From: UBA11090 sp035560555
GTDB taxonomy: Bacteria; Spirochaetota; Spirochaetia; Treponematales; Rectinemataceae
Assembly (NCBI GenBank): GCA_035560555.1
Contig: DATMZF010000013.1
Location: 1 to 64,000 of the forward strand
Direction: 5' to 3'
Length of the DNA stretch: 64,000 nt
This document shows, piece by piece, positions 8,900 through 17,496 of this stretch (positions within the stretch are counted from its first letter, which is position 1; each line of letters begins with the position of its first letter). Under the pieces are notes generated by a model that ran no database searches, had not been told where the DNA came from, and saw only the letters and a list, made by a program, of their open reading frames with translations. Position numbers and translations under genes: made by a program.

Positions 8900-9747
8900 C
8901 GCTTGGCGACGGCCGCCACGATGTCAGAAGGATATCGACCGGCACGCTGCTTCTGTACTTCATCCTCATCCTCTTCGCCATAACCATGCTCCTTCCTTTT
9001 TTCTGGATGGCTTCGGCATCCCTTCAGATGGACAAGGACGTGTTCCGCTTTCCTTTTCAGTGGATTCCCAAACAGCCTCGCTGGAAGAACTACCTGCTCA
9101 TATGGAAGAGGATTCCCTTCCTGACCTTCTTTCTCAATACGGCGAAGCTCGCGGTGATCATCACCGCGTTACAGCTTTTCACGAGCAGCCTCGCCGCCTA
9201 CGCCTTCGCGCGCCTTGAGTTCAGGGGTAAGGATCTGCTCTTTCTTGGATACATTGGAACCATCGCCATTCCATGGCAGGTCTATATGGTGCCACAGTTC
9301 ATCATGATGAGAAAGCTGGGGCTCAACGATTCGCACACGGCGCTGGTACTCCTCCAGACATTCTCGGCTTTCGGCGTCTTCCTGATGCGGCAATTCTTCA
9401 TAGGAATACCGAAGGAACTGAGCGACGCCGCGCGCATAGACGGGTTGGGCGATTACGCCATCTTCGCGCGGATCGTCATCCCCCTCTCCAAGCCAGCCCT
9501 CGCTACCCTCACGATCTTCAGTTTCGTGACGGTGTGGAACGATTTCATGGGGCCGCTCATCTATCTTTCGACCGAAAGGCTGAAGACGATCCAGTTGGGA
9601 CTCCGCATGTTTATCGCCGAATATTCGGCCGAATATTCGCTCATCATGGCCGCTTCCCTCGTCTCCGTTCTGCCAATAATGATACTCTTCCTCTTCCTGC
9701 AGAGGTTCTACATCGAAGGAGTGGCCTCGAGTGGAATCAAAGGTTAA
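8881..9747 (+). CDS. ABC sugar importer permease (UgpE/MalG type)
   Basis: Second permease subunit, 288 residues and six membrane segments, with the EAA motif ELSDAARIDGLGDYAIFARI followed by PLSKPALATL. It starts at ATG 8881 inside the previous gene and its end overlaps the lyase gene by 17 bp, so three genes are translationally coupled. Substrate is inferred from the neighbouring polysaccharide-degrading enzymes. Confidence 0.92.
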   Translation: MGKLPLTLGDGRHDVRRISTGTLLLYFILILFAITMLLPFFWMASASLQMDKDVFRFPFQWIPKQPRWKNYLLIWKRIPFLTFFLNTAKLAVIITALQLFTSSLAAYAFARLEFRGKDLLFLGYIGTIAIPWQVYMVPQFIMMRKLGLNDSHTALVLLQTFSAFGVFLMRQFFIGIPKELSDAARIDGLGDYAIFARIVIPLSKPALATLTIFSFVTVWNDFMGPLIYLSTERLKTIQLGLRMFIAEYSAEYSLIMAASLVSVLPIMILFLFLQRFYIEGVASSGIKG

Positions 9748-11626
9748 TCGGAACATTTTCAAGAATGCCTTGATAATCGGCGGCGAAGCGAGGAATCCAG
9801 CCATAGTCCGCGATATTCTGTCGACGCCATCTCTCTGTTCTTACCTGGAAGAAATCGCCGGGAAAACCGCCGAGTATCGCGCAACGCCCATCCCGAACCT
9901 TCCTTTCGGCCTTTTTCGGCTTTTCGACGAAACAGGAGACAGGCTCGGCTTTGAAGCCCCTTATTTCGAAAGGAGACGCAGACTTGTAGCGACTGGCCTC
10001 GCCGCATGGCTATGGAAAAAACCTGAAGACATCGCGTCGCTCGAGGATCTGATCTGGGCGATATGCGACGAATACACGTGGGCGCTTCCCGCCCATCTCG
10101 AAGGTGGAAGCCTCGATAGTCGGGCCTTGCCGGACCGCGATGCCCTCCTGCGTGAGGCAGTGTGGCCGCACAACGCTTTCCTCGACCTCTTCTCCTGCGA
10201 GACGGGATTCGCCCTCGCCGAGCTCGTGACCATACTCGAAGGTTCCCTGACTCCCATCGTGGCGAACAGGGCCGCGGGGGAGGTTCGAAGCCGGGTGATC
10301 GCTCCCTTCCTCGCGAGGAAAGAGCCCTGGCGATGGGAACTCATGCGCAACAACTGGTGCGCCGTTTGCGCTGGCTCCGTGGGCGCCGCCGCCCTCTATC
10401 TGGAACGGGACGGTGACAGGCTCGCAACAATCATCAGCCGTGTCCTGCCGACAATGGATCGTTTCCTCTCAAGCTTCGCCGACGACGGAGCCTGCCTCGA
10501 GGGCTCGGGGTACTGGACCTACGGCGTGGGGTTCTTCGTCTCTTTTGCAGAAATGCTCGAGAAGGCGACTGGCGGCTCGCTCAACCTCATGGCCGGAGAG
10601 AGATTCAAGCGCATCGCGGCCTTTCAGAGATACTGCTATCTCAACGATTCCCTGGCGCTCAGTTTCGCCGACGGCTCCTCGCGCGAGCGTTTCAGAAGGG
10701 GAATCACGCATTATCTCGCGCAGAAATTCCCTGACCTGCCAGCGCCTGACGCTTCGCTCGCCGCCAGCTTCGCTCACGACTTTTACGGCCGATGCTGCCT
10801 TTCCTTCCGCGATCTCTTGTGGACGCGCGGGACGGCAAAAGAGGGGGGCTCTCGAGCTTCAGCCGAACCGGTCTGGCTGCCCGATGCCCAGTGGCTCGTA
10901 TGTCCCGCGCGCCATATGGGGAGCCTCGCTTTCGCCGCGAAAGGCGGGCGCAACGATGAGCCGCACAACCACAACGATATCGGCTCATTCGAACTGGTTT
11001 GGGGCGATAGGGAATTCCTCGCCGATCTTGGCTGCGGCGAATATACGCGCGAGTATTTCGGCGAAGGACGTTATTCGATATTCTGCAATTCTTCTTTCGG
11101 TCACAGCCTTCCCATCATCGATGGACGCGGCCAATCGCCTGGCGCGGCGCATAAGGCGAAAAATCCGGAGTTTCGCCGCGACGGGGCGTATATAACGCTG
11201 CGTATGGACATCGCCGACGCGTACGATTGCGGCGAACTCGTCAGCCTCGTCAGAATCTTCCAGTTCGACGGCGGAAGCTGTCTTTCCGTCAGGGACGAGT
11301 TCAGGTTTTCGCGGCCAGGCATCCAGATCGTCGAACGCTTCGTGACGCGGTCTGCCGAGTTCCTCAGGGTAAAAGCCAATCCGGGAGAAGCGGTCCAGAA
11401 GCCTTTCGGGAATCCCGCGCGGGATGCTTCGCCTTCCGCTTCCTCTCTCTCCATATCCTGCTCTGTCGACGGAATAGTCCCAAAAATCCTTCTTCACGAT
11501 CATCGCGAACACGACGGAAGAAACAACCGCGTGACCAGCCTCGACTATGGTTTCAGGCCGCAAACGGCCGATTTCACGGTGAGCTTCGAATTCCGTCTCC
11601 AAGGACTCGAGAAAACCTCAGCCTAA
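9731..11626 (+). CDS. heparinase II/III-like polysaccharide lyase
   Basis: A 631-residue protein resembling heparinase II/III and alginate/oligoalginate lyases: an N-terminal alpha-toroid (with NNWCAVCAGSVGAAALYL and LEGSGYWTYG) followed by a C-terminal beta-sandwich with the signature PHNHNDIGSFEL near residue 415. The expected reaction is beta-elimination of a uronate-containing poly- or oligosaccharide to give 4,5-unsaturated ends. No signal peptide is visible, so it should act in the cytoplasm on imported oligosaccharides. It starts with GTG 9731 behind GAAGGAG at 9 nt spacing. Its stop overlaps by 4 bp the stop of the opposing LUD gene. Confidence 0.85.
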   Translation: MESKVNRNIFKNALIIGGEARNPAIVRDILSTPSLCSYLEEIAGKTAEYRATPIPNLPFGLFRLFDETGDRLGFEAPYFERRRRLVATGLAAWLWKKPEDIASLEDLIWAICDEYTWALPAHLEGGSLDSRALPDRDALLREAVWPHNAFLDLFSCETGFALAELVTILEGSLTPIVANRAAGEVRSRVIAPFLARKEPWRWELMRNNWCAVCAGSVGAAALYLERDGDRLATIISRVLPTMDRFLSSFADDGACLEGSGYWTYGVGFFVSFAEMLEKATGGSLNLMAGERFKRIAAFQRYCYLNDSLALSFADGSSRERFRRGITHYLAQKFPDLPAPDASLAASFAHDFYGRCCLSFRDLLWTRGTAKEGGSRASAEPVWLPDAQWLVCPARHMGSLAFAAKGGRNDEPHNHNDIGSFELVWGDREFLADLGCGEYTREYFGEGRYSIFCNSSFGHSLPIIDGRGQSPGAAHKAKNPEFRRDGAYITLRMDIADAYDCGELVSLVRIFQFDGGSCLSVRDEFRFSRPGIQIVERFVTRSAEFLRVKANPGEAVQKPFGNPARDASPSASSLSISCSVDGIVPKILLHDHREHDGRNNRVTSLDYGFRPQTADFTVSFEFRLQGLEKTSA

Positions 11627-12297
11627 TACCCTAGGGCTTCGGCGAGCAAAATGACATGTATCCTGTCCTTTTCTTTCAGTCCATCGTGGATTATGCCCGT
11701 ATAGTTGCACATGCGCTGGGGCGTCATGCAGTCGGCGCAGATTCCGGTTTCGGCGCAAGGCGTTTTGTGTCCGAGCCTGCGGCAGTTGAGGGGGGCTATC
11801 GTCCTTATGCGCGCGAAAGCTTCATCCAAATCTTCGACGATTTTATTGATGCCCGCCACCACGATGACACGGGTTGGCCCGAAGATCATCGCCGCCACCC
11901 TATTGCCTGAAGAATCGGTGCAGACGAGTTCGCCCTTTCTCGTGATCGCGTTCACGCCCGTGATGAAAACGTCGGCGAGCAGCGCTTCACGATAGGCCGC
12001 CATGGTCGCGTCCCAATCGGGCGCCGCGTACCGGTCTATGAGCCGCCATGGTCCTGAACGCAGTTTTTCCACGACACCAAGCTCGGTCAACGTCATGGAC
12101 CCGCCCAGCCCCACCGTGGAACCTTCCGGCGCGAGCCCGAAGAGATGATTGAGCGCTTTGTCTCGGTTTTCAAAGGCGCGGGCCGCGAAGCCTCTGCTCC
12201 GCAAGGTTTTCGCCATATCGGAGGCTATCCGCATAGGGAGCGGGGCGCTCTTCGGCGGAGCGCTCTTCGGCGCGACGCTTTTTTCGACCGCTTTCAT
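11623..12297 (-). CDS. LUD-domain protein (lactate utilisation C / YkgG-like)
   Basis: A 224-residue LUD (DUF162) domain protein. LGGSMTLTELGVVEKLR near residue 63, the central ITGVNAITRKGELV, VVAGINKIV and a C-terminal cysteine cluster (CAETGICADCM) are typical of the family. LUD proteins take part in L-lactate oxidation when LutA/LutB partners are present, but none is here, so the role in a polysaccharide operon is unknown. The first 22 residues are a low-complexity APKSAPPKSAP stretch encoded by a short DNA repeat. It is coupled to DUF2264 through an ATGA overlap and is last in the LacI-GH88-DUF2264-LUD operon. Confidence 0.8.
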   Translation of the reverse strand: MKAVEKSVAPKSAPPKSAPLPMRIASDMAKTLRSRGFAARAFENRDKALNHLFGLAPEGSTVGLGGSMTLTELGVVEKLRSGPWRLIDRYAAPDWDATMAAYREALLADVFITGVNAITRKGELVCTDSSGNRVAAMIFGPTRVIVVAGINKIVEDLDEAFARIRTIAPLNCRRLGHKTPCAETGICADCMTPQRMCNYTGIIHDGLKEKDRIHVILLAEALGY

Positions 12298-14243
12298 CGA
12301 AGACCTCCAAAATCATCAGCCTTTATGGCGATGCGCAGCCCATCGGCTTCGATGATCGCCGTCCCTGCCTGTCGGTCGAGGAAAAATCGCGGAGGATCAT
12401 TCCATGCTGTTTCCCACGCATGGCCTCCCGCTGGTTCGCCGGCAAGCGCGGCGCAGGCGAGCAGGTTCCGGCCAAGGGCGATCCGGCCACGCAGAATCGG
12501 GATGAGCACTTTGGGATGGAGGATGTTCAGGTTCGGTTCGGGCTTGTGGAGTTCGGCGGCCCGCCGCCCGCACAGATCGGTGATGCCCCCAAAAGCCCAG
12601 GGAAATGACGCGGCGAGCGCGCCTTGGGAGGGCCGGGAGATTTCGGGTTTCACGGGACCGCAAAAACCGTCGTCGTCGGGCAGCGAGAATCCGCCCTCGA
12701 CCGATTCTAATTCGCGGTTCGCGTCGACCGCGTGAACGCGAACGTGCCAAAGCCCGACGGGGATCAGCCAGGTCTTGACCGTCACGTCCGGCCAGGGCTT
12801 CCACGTCGAAAAAACATACCGCTCACAGGAAAAGCGGTCCCCGCTCTGCCTGCGCTCGCGCCAGTAGCCATCTCCCTCTGAAAGGACAAGGCTGGAATCA
12901 CATCCAGTCTTGGAAAGGTCGAAAGAGCCATGGGAAACGCAGAAGCCAAACTGGTTCGAATAGGCGAACTTCGCATATTTCGCCGCGGCATGAACGGATT
13001 CCCAGCACGGATACTGGCCCGCGTTGAGAAGGTAGCGATGCTTTCCGGCGGGACCTTCGAACGCGCAGACGAGGAGATGAGGGAGCGCGTTATGCGACAC
13101 TTCTCGCGCCCGCGGCAGACTCTCCTCCGCCGCCGTCCAGAAGGGGTGGGAATCGGGCAAAGCCAAGACGAGATAGGTTTTAAGCGCCCAGTAGGGCGAA
13201 CCCGGTGAGTTGTACTGCTCCGCCATGATCAGGTTCGGATAACCGTAGCCTATGGTGAGAAGACCTTCGTGGTCGAAGATGGGTTTGCTGAACCACCAGC
13301 GGAGGTTGCGCAGCACAATGCCCTTGAGGACTCCCCAAGGAAGGATTTCCTCGTCCGCGAAGGCGCAGGCCGAAAAAAAGGCCGCCGCCGCGAAGCGGTA
13401 GCACAGCGAACGTCCGAAGGGTACGCAGGATCCATCGGCGGCGAACCATGGCAGATACTGCGCCGCGAACAGCCTGGCCCTCTCCCGGAAAAGGCCCGCG
13501 CGCCGGGGATCGTCCCCGCCCTCGAACCGGGCGTAGATGAGCCCATAGAAATGGAAGGCGAAGGGATTGTAGAGATCGTAGTTCGTCTCGTCGATGTACC
13601 AGCCGTCCTCGCGGTAGAGCGCGTCGATAGCCTCCAGCCCCTTTTTCAGACGATCCCCGCTAAAGGGTTGGCAGAGGTGCTTCAGCGCCACGTTCACGAG
13701 AACCCGGAAGAACTCCCAGTTTGTCGGAGGGAGTTCGACGTCGTTTATGGTCGCCAGCCAAGCGGCGAAGTTCTCTTTTCCAGCTTTGGAGAGGGGATCC
13801 CAGAATATTTTCGGAGCGATGAGGAGGGAAAGGGCCATGGCCGCCATTTCGACATAGCGCTGGTCGCGATCGCCGCCGATACCCCAGAAATGGGGACTCG
13901 AGGGATCGGACCCAAGCTCGATTCCGCGGAGGATCTTCCGTATGGCCGCGGCCGACGAGGCGCCGCTCGGCCCGACCGCGCCCCGCCGATTCTCTGGCAA
14001 ATCAGGGCCGTCGCTCGTTTCGAGGTCGGCGGCGAAGGGCCCCAGTCCCCAGAGCAGACGGCTTTCCCCCTCGAGAGCCGCGGCCGCTTCATCATAGTGG
14101 GCGGCGCTGTTGCCGACATGGAGACCGGCATCTCCCCTTATGAAACGGCCGAGAAGCGGTTCCATAAGCTCGTCCAGGCTCCTGATAAGGTCTGCCTTAT
14201 CCTTGAGCGGATTTTCGGCTACGGGAAGCGCCCAACGTTTCAT
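12294..14243 (-). CDS. DUF2264-domain protein, probable (alpha/alpha) barrel glycosidase
   Basis: A 649-residue DUF2264 protein. Conserved stretches include NWEFFRVLVNVALK, DGWYIDETNYDLYNPFAFHFYGLIY, and IGYGYPNLIMAEQYNSPGS. As I recall, part of this family has been assigned to glycoside hydrolase family GH154 with beta-glucuronidase activity; that link is from memory. No signal peptide is seen, so it would act in the cytoplasm after uptake of oligosaccharides. ATG 14243 follows the GH88 stop by 7 bp; a longer reading to 14408 is antisense-like and rejected. It probably removes or trims uronic acid residues together with GH88 and the lyase. Confidence 0.78.
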   Translation of the reverse strand: MKRWALPVAENPLKDKADLIRSLDELMEPLLGRFIRGDAGLHVGNSAAHYDEAAAALEGESRLLWGLGPFAADLETSDGPDLPENRRGAVGPSGASSAAAIRKILRGIELGSDPSSPHFWGIGGDRDQRYVEMAAMALSLLIAPKIFWDPLSKAGKENFAAWLATINDVELPPTNWEFFRVLVNVALKHLCQPFSGDRLKKGLEAIDALYREDGWYIDETNYDLYNPFAFHFYGLIYARFEGGDDPRRAGLFRERARLFAAQYLPWFAADGSCVPFGRSLCYRFAAAAFFSACAFADEEILPWGVLKGIVLRNLRWWFSKPIFDHEGLLTIGYGYPNLIMAEQYNSPGSPYWALKTYLVLALPDSHPFWTAAEESLPRAREVSHNALPHLLVCAFEGPAGKHRYLLNAGQYPCWESVHAAAKYAKFAYSNQFGFCVSHGSFDLSKTGCDSSLVLSEGDGYWRERRQSGDRFSCERYVFSTWKPWPDVTVKTWLIPVGLWHVRVHAVDANRELESVEGGFSLPDDDGFCGPVKPEISRPSQGALAASFPWAFGGITDLCGRRAAELHKPEPNLNILHPKVLIPILRGRIALGRNLLACAALAGEPAGGHAWETAWNDPPRFFLDRQAGTAIIEADGLRIAIKADDFGGLR

Positions 14244-14250
14244 GCCGACA

Positions 14251-15441
14251 TCACCAGTATGGCTTCCAGGAAAGCTGGAGACGGGCCAATAGCTCAAGGT
14301 AGAAATAGTCACCCCAGATACAGCACTCATCGATGCCTTCCGCGGCGGGCTTGCTGTAGACGGCGTGCAGGAGAAGACCGTTCGAGCCATCGCCGGGACG
14401 GGCGGCATAGGAACTCACCAGGGACGCGGCGATATGCGCCGCCGCGTTCTCAAATCGCCGCTTGCGCGCGTCGGCCACGGAAAGATGCCCCGCCAGCTCC
14501 AAAAGACCGCAGGCGGCGATGGCCGCCGCCGACGAATCGCGCTCTTCCTCTCCCTCCGTGAACGCCAAGTCCCAGTAGCAAACCCAATCTGAAGGAGTGC
14601 GGTTGAGGAAGTAGTGGGCCAGGCGGGAAGCGAGTCCGAGAAGCTCGGGATCGCGAAGGTAACGGAATCCCAACGAAAGGCCATAGATACCCCATGCCTG
14701 CCCGCGAGCCCAGCAGGATGAATCGGAAGAACCTTGGGCCGTGCTGCCGCGCAAGCCTTCCCCATTTTCGATGTCGAAGTGATAAGTGTGATAGCTCGAA
14801 CCATCCTCGCGGAGGAGATGTTCGTTGGCCGCCGAGAGGTGACGTTTGGCAGCCTCTCTATAGCGTGGGTCGCCCGTCTGCTCGCTCGCCCAAAAAAGGA
14901 GGGGAAGATTCATGGCGCAATCGATGATTATCCTTCCGCGCTGGGAGGGATCATCGAGATCGCCCCATGCCTGGATGATGCCCGCCTTTTCATAATATCG
15001 TCCCATGAGAAGCGTGGCGGCTTTCAGCGCCGTCTTCCGCGCCTCCTTGGCGCCGAGAAGGCGCCAGGGAGCCACGCAGGAAAGCGTGTAGAGAAATCCG
15101 AGGTCGTGCGTCTCAATCGCCACGCCCCCATCCAGCCTTCGCAGGAAATCGGGAATCTGCGCGAACGCCGCATCGCGAAAACGCCCGTCACCCGACAGCT
15201 CCCACGAAAGCCATAGAATCCCCGTCCAGAAACTCGTCGTCCACTCCACGTTCGCTATGGCCGGATAGCGTAGCGCCACGCTCGCCGGCGCGGGATAATA
15301 CCCCGTTGGATAGAGGGCGAGATTCGCGATCGTTCGGGACAAGGTTTCCGCCGTCGCGGCTTTCCAGATTTCCCCGTCCACATAGGGCCAAGCATCATAG
15401 CGAGCAGGCGACTCAAGACCTTCGTCCCGTATGCTTTTCAT
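14251..15441 (-). CDS. glycoside hydrolase family 88 (unsaturated uronyl hydrolase)
   Basis: A 396-residue (alpha/alpha)6 barrel enzyme that removes the 4,5-unsaturated uronic acid left at the non-reducing end by polysaccharide lyases. GH88 features are visible: TTSFWTGILWLSWE near residue 70, THDLGFLY with the catalytic aspartate near 112, IIIDCAMNLPLL with the second aspartate near 173, and SCWARGQAWGIYG near 245. There is no signal peptide, so the enzyme is cytoplasmic. It pairs logically with the heparinase II/III-like lyase of the opposing operon. The ATG overlaps the regulator's stop as ATGA. Confidence 0.9.
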   Translation of the reverse strand: MKSIRDEGLESPARYDAWPYVDGEIWKAATAETLSRTIANLALYPTGYYPAPASVALRYPAIANVEWTTSFWTGILWLSWELSGDGRFRDAAFAQIPDFLRRLDGGVAIETHDLGFLYTLSCVAPWRLLGAKEARKTALKAATLLMGRYYEKAGIIQAWGDLDDPSQRGRIIIDCAMNLPLLFWASEQTGDPRYREAAKRHLSAANEHLLREDGSSYHTYHFDIENGEGLRGSTAQGSSDSSCWARGQAWGIYGLSLGFRYLRDPELLGLASRLAHYFLNRTPSDWVCYWDLAFTEGEEERDSSAAAIAACGLLELAGHLSVADARKRRFENAAAHIAASLVSSYAARPGDGSNGLLLHAVYSKPAAEGIDECCIWGDYFYLELLARLQLSWKPYW

Positions 15442-16466
15442 GGGGCGCTCACCTTCTTTTTGCCCGAACTCGATTCGCGCGCAATGAGAGTGTGTCCAAG
15501 CACTATCCGTATCGTATGCTCAATAGGTCTCTCAATCAGGCGCGTCAGGACATCGACGGCGGTCCACCCCGCCTCGAAGAACGGAATCCTGACGCTGGAC
15601 AGCGAAGGCCGGGATATGCTCGCCGTCTCTATATCGTTCATCCCGATGACGGCAAGATCCTCGGGAACGCGCAGCCCTAAATCGTGGGCCGCCCTGATAA
15701 CGCGCATCGCCGCCCTGTCATCCATGGCGAACCATCCGTCCGGACGGCGCGGAGATGAAAGAATGCGCGAGGCTTCGTCCTCGAGTTCCCCATTCTCTTT
15801 GCTCGTGATCAGTTCCCTTGGAGGCGCGACGCCGGCCTCCTCGAAAGCCGAACAATAACCGGCTCGCTTTTCGCGTTGGACTCGTGAAACCGCGGATCCG
15901 TCATCCCACAAAGCGATTCTTCTCCGCCCAAGCGAGAAGAGGTGCTCGGTCGCCTCTTTCGCGGCCATCCTGAAATCGGCCGACACATAGCTCGAACTAA
16001 AATCGTTCATTACGCGGTTCACGAAGACGAAAGGACGATTCTGCGAAAGGAGCTCCCGCGCTTCCTTTTCCTCCTCGTCGATGGATTTGCCAAGGATAAT
16101 GACGCCGCATTGCCTCGAGGCGTCGATCGACGAGGAAGCGAGGCTTTCTTCCATGTTCGGGCCATGGCCGAGGCTCACGTGGATGCCCATCTCCACGGCT
16201 CTCGCCACAATGCCTTCCACGACTTCGGCATAGCCCCTGAAGCTTCCGAAAGCCGAAGAAGTCGAGATGAGCAGGTCGAATGAAGGCGAGCCCGCCTCGC
16301 CGGCCGCCTCGTATCCCAGGCGATGCATGGCCGTTTCTATGGCGGCCATGAGAGCTGGACGCAGGCTCTTGCCGCCGAGATAGCGGAAGACCGAGCTTCG
16401 CGAAACACCGGAAAGACGAACGATGTCCTCGACCGTCGCCCTTCGGCGGACAGTTGGCTGATCCAT
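15438..16466 (-). CDS. LacI-family transcriptional regulator (polysaccharide locus)
   Basis: A 342-residue repressor-type protein: helix-turn-helix in TVEDIVRLSGVSRSSVFRYL (near residues 10-30), then a periplasmic-binding-like effector domain with YVSADFRMAAKEATEHLF and VIGMNDIE. It heads the GH88-DUF2264-LUD operon. No ribosome binding site is visible before ATG 16466 or the alternative GTG 16481. The predicted -10 box lies about 5 nt before the ATG, so the message may be leaderless. The shared promoter element suggests that it controls itself and the ABC/lyase operon at 6658. Confidence 0.88.
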   Translation of the reverse strand: MDQPTVRRRATVEDIVRLSGVSRSSVFRYLGGKSLRPALMAAIETAMHRLGYEAAGEAGSPSFDLLISTSSAFGSFRGYAEVVEGIVARAVEMGIHVSLGHGPNMEESLASSSIDASRQCGVIILGKSIDEEEKEARELLSQNRPFVFVNRVMNDFSSSYVSADFRMAAKEATEHLFSLGRRRIALWDDGSAVSRVQREKRAGYCSAFEEAGVAPPRELITSKENGELEDEASRILSSPRRPDGWFAMDDRAAMRVIRAAHDLGLRVPEDLAVIGMNDIETASISRPSLSSVRIPFFEAGWTAVDVLTRLIERPIEHTIRIVLGHTLIARESSSGKKKVSAP

Positions 16467-16491
16467 GAGGAATGCTCTCACGGCTTGCGGG

Positions 16492-16519
16492 AGGTGTCAA
16501 TTATGATTTCAATAGTCCA
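16492..16519 (-). promoter_or_regulatory. 28-bp element shared with 6535-6562; promoter of the LacI-GH88 operon
   Basis: Read on the minus strand this is identical over 28 bases to the element before the ABC operon. It ends in TTGACA (16500-16495); 17 bp later comes GAGCAT, the same weak -10 sequence as in the other copy. Immediately upstream on the minus strand a second ACTATT occurs about 22 bp before, and a TGGT/ACCA inverted repeat lies there. Confidence 0.6.
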
Positions 16520-16557
16520 ATGGTAAAGAAACCAATAGTCTCAGTTCGCGGGATCGA

Positions 16558-17496
16558 TCAACAATGGTATCTGACCCTGCCGGAGGAGACTTCGCAGCCG
16601 AGGCGTCGTAGAAGAGCTTCGGTTCTACGCCCGTACTCGACATAGTTGTCGAATCTGGCCGCGGCGCTGGAGGTAACCTTGTCGTTGTGGAAAACCACGG
16701 CCATATGCGGCTCTATGGAGAGCCCGCCCTCGTAGCCCATGGAAAGAAGATCGGCCAGGACCCTTTCCACCTGACAATCGCCTTCCCCCGGAAAGAAATA
16801 GATTTCCTCGCCCGTGGCCTGGTCTCGTTTTCCGTCCTTTATATGCATGTACACGGTATAGGGCCGCAAGTGCTCCCAGGCTTCCCAACCATCCTGGTTC
16901 GGATAGGGATAGGGTTGGCGGAAGTCGGGGGTAAGGCCAGGGTTTCCCGTATCGTAGACCAGCCTGAGCCCGGGCACTTCCTCCAACAGGCGAAGCGTGT
17001 GCTCCCAGCTCATGCCTCCGTAATTGAGGCAGTTTTCGTGGACGGGGGTGATCCCCGCGTCGAGAAAACGGGCGCATATCTCGCGGAGCCGGGCAAAACG
17101 CTCCGCTTCCTTCTGGTCGCTGAAGGCGCGCCCGGAGGCATCGCGGAAGATGGCGTAGCTCATCAGACGGATCTGTCGCACTCTTAGTCTCTTCATCCTC
17201 GACAACGCCCTGTCCACGGTGCGCAGCGCGGCGGCGAAATCCTCGTCCACGCTCTTGCCCCAGTTGGCTATGGTCGAGCCAAAACAGCTGACCTGGATGT
17301 CGGCCTCCTCGAGCGCCGCTACACAGCGCTCAAAGGAAGCGTCATCCAGATCGTGTATGTTGACCTTGTCCACGGCGCGGGTTTCAATATGTGACCAGCC
17401 CAGAGCCTTCGTCGCCTCGATCTGCCCCAAGATGTCGTCGGCGGCTTCGTCGGCGAAACCGCTCAAGTACATCTCAAGGGCTCTCCGCTCGCTCAC
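16558..17496 (-). CDS. sugar phosphate isomerase/epimerase (xylose-isomerase-like TIM barrel)
   Basis: A 312-residue AP-endonuclease-2/xylose-isomerase-like TIM barrel. The four usual metal-site residues appear in order: Glu in TPVHENCLNYGG, Asp in LRLVYDTGN, His in VYMHIKDG and Glu in GGLSIEPH. It probably isomerises or epimerises a sugar or sugar derivative. It is the last gene of the tctCBA-oxidoreductase operon and its GTG start overlaps the oxidoreductase stop (GTGA). ATG 17472, giving an N-terminus MYLSGFADEAAD closer to homologues, is an equally possible start. Confidence 0.85.
   Translation of the reverse strand: MSERRALEMYLSGFADEAADDILGQIEATKALGWSHIETRAVDKVNIHDLDDASFERCVAALEEADIQVSCFGSTIANWGKSVDEDFAAALRTVDRALSRMKRLRVRQIRLMSYAIFRDASGRAFSDQKEAERFARLREICARFLDAGITPVHENCLNYGGMSWEHTLRLLEEVPGLRLVYDTGNPGLTPDFRQPYPYPNQDGWEAWEHLRPYTVYMHIKDGKRDQATGEEIYFFPGEGDCQVERVLADLLSMGYEGGLSIEPHMAVVFHNDKVTSSAAARFDNYVEYGRRTEALLRRLGCEVSSGRVRYHC

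Noticed and set aside
13269..14561. 430-residue forward frame
   Set aside because: Antisense to DUF2264 and GH88 genes; arginine-rich, no family features, typical shadow in GC-rich DNA.
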